From assembly GCA_003482555.1 (NCBI GenBank), contig DMYQ01000297.1, forward strand, positions 5,309 through 21,076: 15,768 nucleotides of DNA, in the 5' to 3' direction. Under the pieces are notes generated by a model. That model did no database searches. It was given only the letters and a program-made list of their open reading frames with translations, and was not told the origin of the DNA. The stretch comes from Janthinobacterium sp. (GTDB lineage Bacteria; Pseudomonadota; Gammaproteobacteria; Burkholderiales; Burkholderiaceae_D). Below are positions 13,966 through 15,768 of this stretch, in pieces; the first letter of the stretch is position 1; each line of letters starts with the position of its first letter. A program made the position numbers and the translations under genes.

Positions 13966-15768
13966 TCCGACTACTCCAGAGACAGTAAATGGCGCCGCTT
14001 TGAGCGCTGTGGACGGCGCCGCCGACGTGCTTGCGAAACCGAAACGCCGCACCAAGGCGCAGATCGAAGCCGATGCCGCAGTCGCCACGGTCGCCGACGC
14101 GCCGGCCAAGCCTAAGCGCCGCGGCAATGCCGCCGCCGCCGATGCCGCCGACGCCGCATCCGCCGCTCCCCGCCGCTCCCGCCGCCGCCGCCGATGCCGC
14201 GGCCGCCGCGCCACTGAAAAAACCGCGTGCCAAAGCGGCCGCCAAAGCGGAACAGCCAGCGCCAGACGCGGCTGCCGTCGACGCTCCCGCTGTTCATGCC
14301 GCACCCGCCACCGATGCGCCAGCGGCCCGCCCACCGCGCGGTCGTCCCGCCCGGAACGCATCGACGGTCGCCGCCGACGCGGCGGTCGATGCGAGCGAGG
14401 TTGCGGCGCCGCGCCAGGAGCGCGCCCCGCGCGGTCCGCGTCAGATGCGCGCCGAGCAAGCCGATCGCGCACCGCGCATCAACTTGCCGCGCAGCGCGGT
14501 CGCGGCAGCGGTGGCGGAAGCCGAAGCGCCCGCCGTCGGGACCTTCGATGCGGAAGGCAATGTCATCGCCGCCCCGGCGCGCCCCGAGCGTCAGCGCAAC
14601 GACGTGCGCGGCGCCGGCAAGAATGCCGGCAAAGGCAAGGGCAAGGGGCGCCAGTCCGGTCCGGCCGCCGCCGGCAAGGGTAGCGATGCCGATGCCGTGT
14701 TTTCCTTCGTCACCTCGGAGGCCTTCGACAGCGAAGAGCCGGTCAAGGGCCGCGGGGCGCAAAAAGCCGTGGTGCGGCGCGACCTGACGTCGGACGACGA
14801 CGCGCCCAAGCTGCACAAGGTTCTGGCCGAAGCCGGTCTCGGTTCGCGCCGCGACATGGAAGACTTGATCATGTCGGGCCGCGTTTCGGTGAATGGCGAG
14901 CCGGCCCATATCGGCCAGCGCATCTTGCCGACCGATCACGTCCGCATCAACGGCAAATTGATACAGCGCCGCGTCAGCAAGAAGCCGCCGCGCGTGCTGG
15001 TGTACCACAAGCCGGCCGGCGAGATCGTCAGCCACGACGACCCGGACGGCCGTCCATCCGTGTTCGACCGCTTGCCGACGATGAAAGCCGGTAAGTGGCT
15101 GGCCGTCGGCCGGCTCGACTTCAACACCGAAGGTTTGCTGCTGTTTACGACTTCGGGCGACCTGGCGAACCGCCTGATGCACCCCCGTTACGGCATCGAC
15201 CGCGAATACGCGGTGCGCACCCTGGGCGAGCTGGAAGAGGGCATGCGCCAGAAACTGTTGGCCGGCGTCGAGCTGGAAGACGGCCTGGCGAACTTCTCCA
15301 AGATCGCCGATGGCGGCGGTGAAGGCATCAACAAGTGGTATCGCGTGATCATCGGCGAAGGCCGCAACCGCGAAGTGCGCCGCATGTTCGAAGCGATCGG
15401 CTTGACCGTCTCGCGCCTGATCCGTACCCGTTACGGCGCCATGACACTGCCGAGCGGATTGAAGCGCGGTCGTTGGGAAGAGATGGAAGAAAACGATGTG
15501 CGCGACATGCTCACGTCCTATGGCATCGAGAAGAAGATGCCGGCCTCGGGCGACCCGCGCGCGGCAGCCGCCGCCAAGGGTCGCGCCGCGCCGCGCGAAT
15601 CGGACGAGCCGAACGGCAACCGCATCGACGTCAGCAACCGCAACGCCGATCCCTTCCCGTCCACCGGGCGCGGCGTCGGTCGCGGCCAGCCGCAGGGCCA
15701 GTACGCTGTCCAAGGCCAAGGTCGTCCGCAAGGTCAGTTCGGCGGCGGCCAAGGCCAAGGCCAAGGCC
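13958..15768 (+). CDS. rluB: 23S rRNA pseudouridine synthase RluB type, apparent +1 frameshift, 3' end outside window
   Basis: RsuA/RluB/E/F-family enzyme converting a uridine of 23S rRNA (U2605 in E. coli) to pseudouridine. After frame correction there are about 283 disordered Ala/Pro/Lys/Arg-rich residues, an S4 RNA-binding domain from about 284 (KLHKVLAEAGLGSRRDMEDL), and the synthase domain with VYHKPAGEIVS and GRLDFNTEGLLLF, whose Asp (codon 15117-15119, about residue 387) is catalytic. A Gly/Gln-rich tail begins near 530 and continues past the window. The reading frame from ATG 13958 holds to about 14170 and then needs one base fewer in the C4 run 14168-14171; downstream all conserved motifs lie in the other frame. 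Without correction the frame becomes Arg/Ser-rich nonsense. An alternative start for the downstream frame is ATG 14127. The start overlaps the scpB stop. RluB is favoured by the S4 and flank sequence, but RluE/RluF relatives cannot be fully excluded. Confidence 0.88.
15747..15768 (+). repeat. GGCCAA hexamer tandem repeat encoding Gly-Gln
   Basis: GGCCAA is repeated 3.7 times up to the window edge and, in the synthase frame, encodes alternating Gly and Gln. Similar GlyGln pairs occur earlier in the tail (GQPQGQ, VQGQGRPQGQ). Such short in-frame repeats can change length by slippage without breaking the frame. Confidence 0.8.

Noticed and set aside
14100..14220. GCC-rich run in the pseudouridine synthase as a mobile or foreign insertion
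   Set aside because: It encodes an Ala/Pro-rich linker continuous with the rest of the disordered arm, and codon use matches the neighbouring genes.
14112..15764. Long minus-strand open frame (about 550 codons) opposite the pseudouridine synthase
   Set aside because: It lies antisense to a gene with clear S4 and catalytic motifs. Its Ala/Arg/His-rich translation is typical of the shadow frame in high-GC DNA, and it has no recognisable domain.

Overview
The window is GC-rich, densely coding chromosomal DNA. Its gene order (tldD then an aroG-type DAHP synthase; scpB then an rluB with a long Ala/Lys/Arg-rich N-terminus) and its protein features point to a betaproteobacterium, most likely Oxalobacteraceae (Janthinobacterium/Massilia/Duganella group). 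This placement is inference from remembered gene neighbourhoods; no search was run. No phage, insertion sequence, CRISPR array, tRNA or rRNA was seen.

Layout: (1) 1-1527, tldD (TldD/TldE metalloprotease subunit), preceded by three copies of a 14-bp repeat. (2) 1586-2874, a DAHP synthase gene (aroG-type). Its leader contains a sigma70-like promoter, a 22-codon leader peptide with five Phe and one Tyr codon within ten residues, alternative RNA pairings and a GC stem with a run of nine T: a textbook-shaped phenylalanine attenuator. (3) 2956-5625, minus strand, a TonB-dependent receptor whose reading frame is broken twice, each time at a run of four G/C bases. (4) 5626-6055, a divergent intergenic region with an AT-rich promoter zone and a 17-bp dyad. 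(5) 6056-11613, a four-gene ABC importer operon of the peptide/nickel class: periplasmic binding protein, two permeases and a fused double ATPase, with 8-28 nt between genes. (6) 11681-12643, a DedA-family membrane protein fused to a rhodanese domain. (7) 12644-13173, non-coding, with inverted repeats. (8) 13174-15768, scpB overlapping by 8 nt an rluB-type 23S rRNA pseudouridine synthase gene that runs off the window and carries an apparent +1 frameshift in a C4 run.

How the parts may work together: the aroG enzyme keeps the residues linked to Phe feedback inhibition in E. coli AroG, and its leader looks Phe-responsive, so the first step of the shikimate pathway is probably controlled by phenylalanine at both the enzyme and the transcription level. 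The receptor and the ABC importer are transcribed back to back and could form an outer-to-inner-membrane uptake route for a peptide-like or chelated substrate; the substrate cannot be read from the sequence. All three frame breaks lie in or beside C4/G4 runs, and one is in a conserved housekeeping gene, so base-level assembly error is at least as likely as real gene decay.
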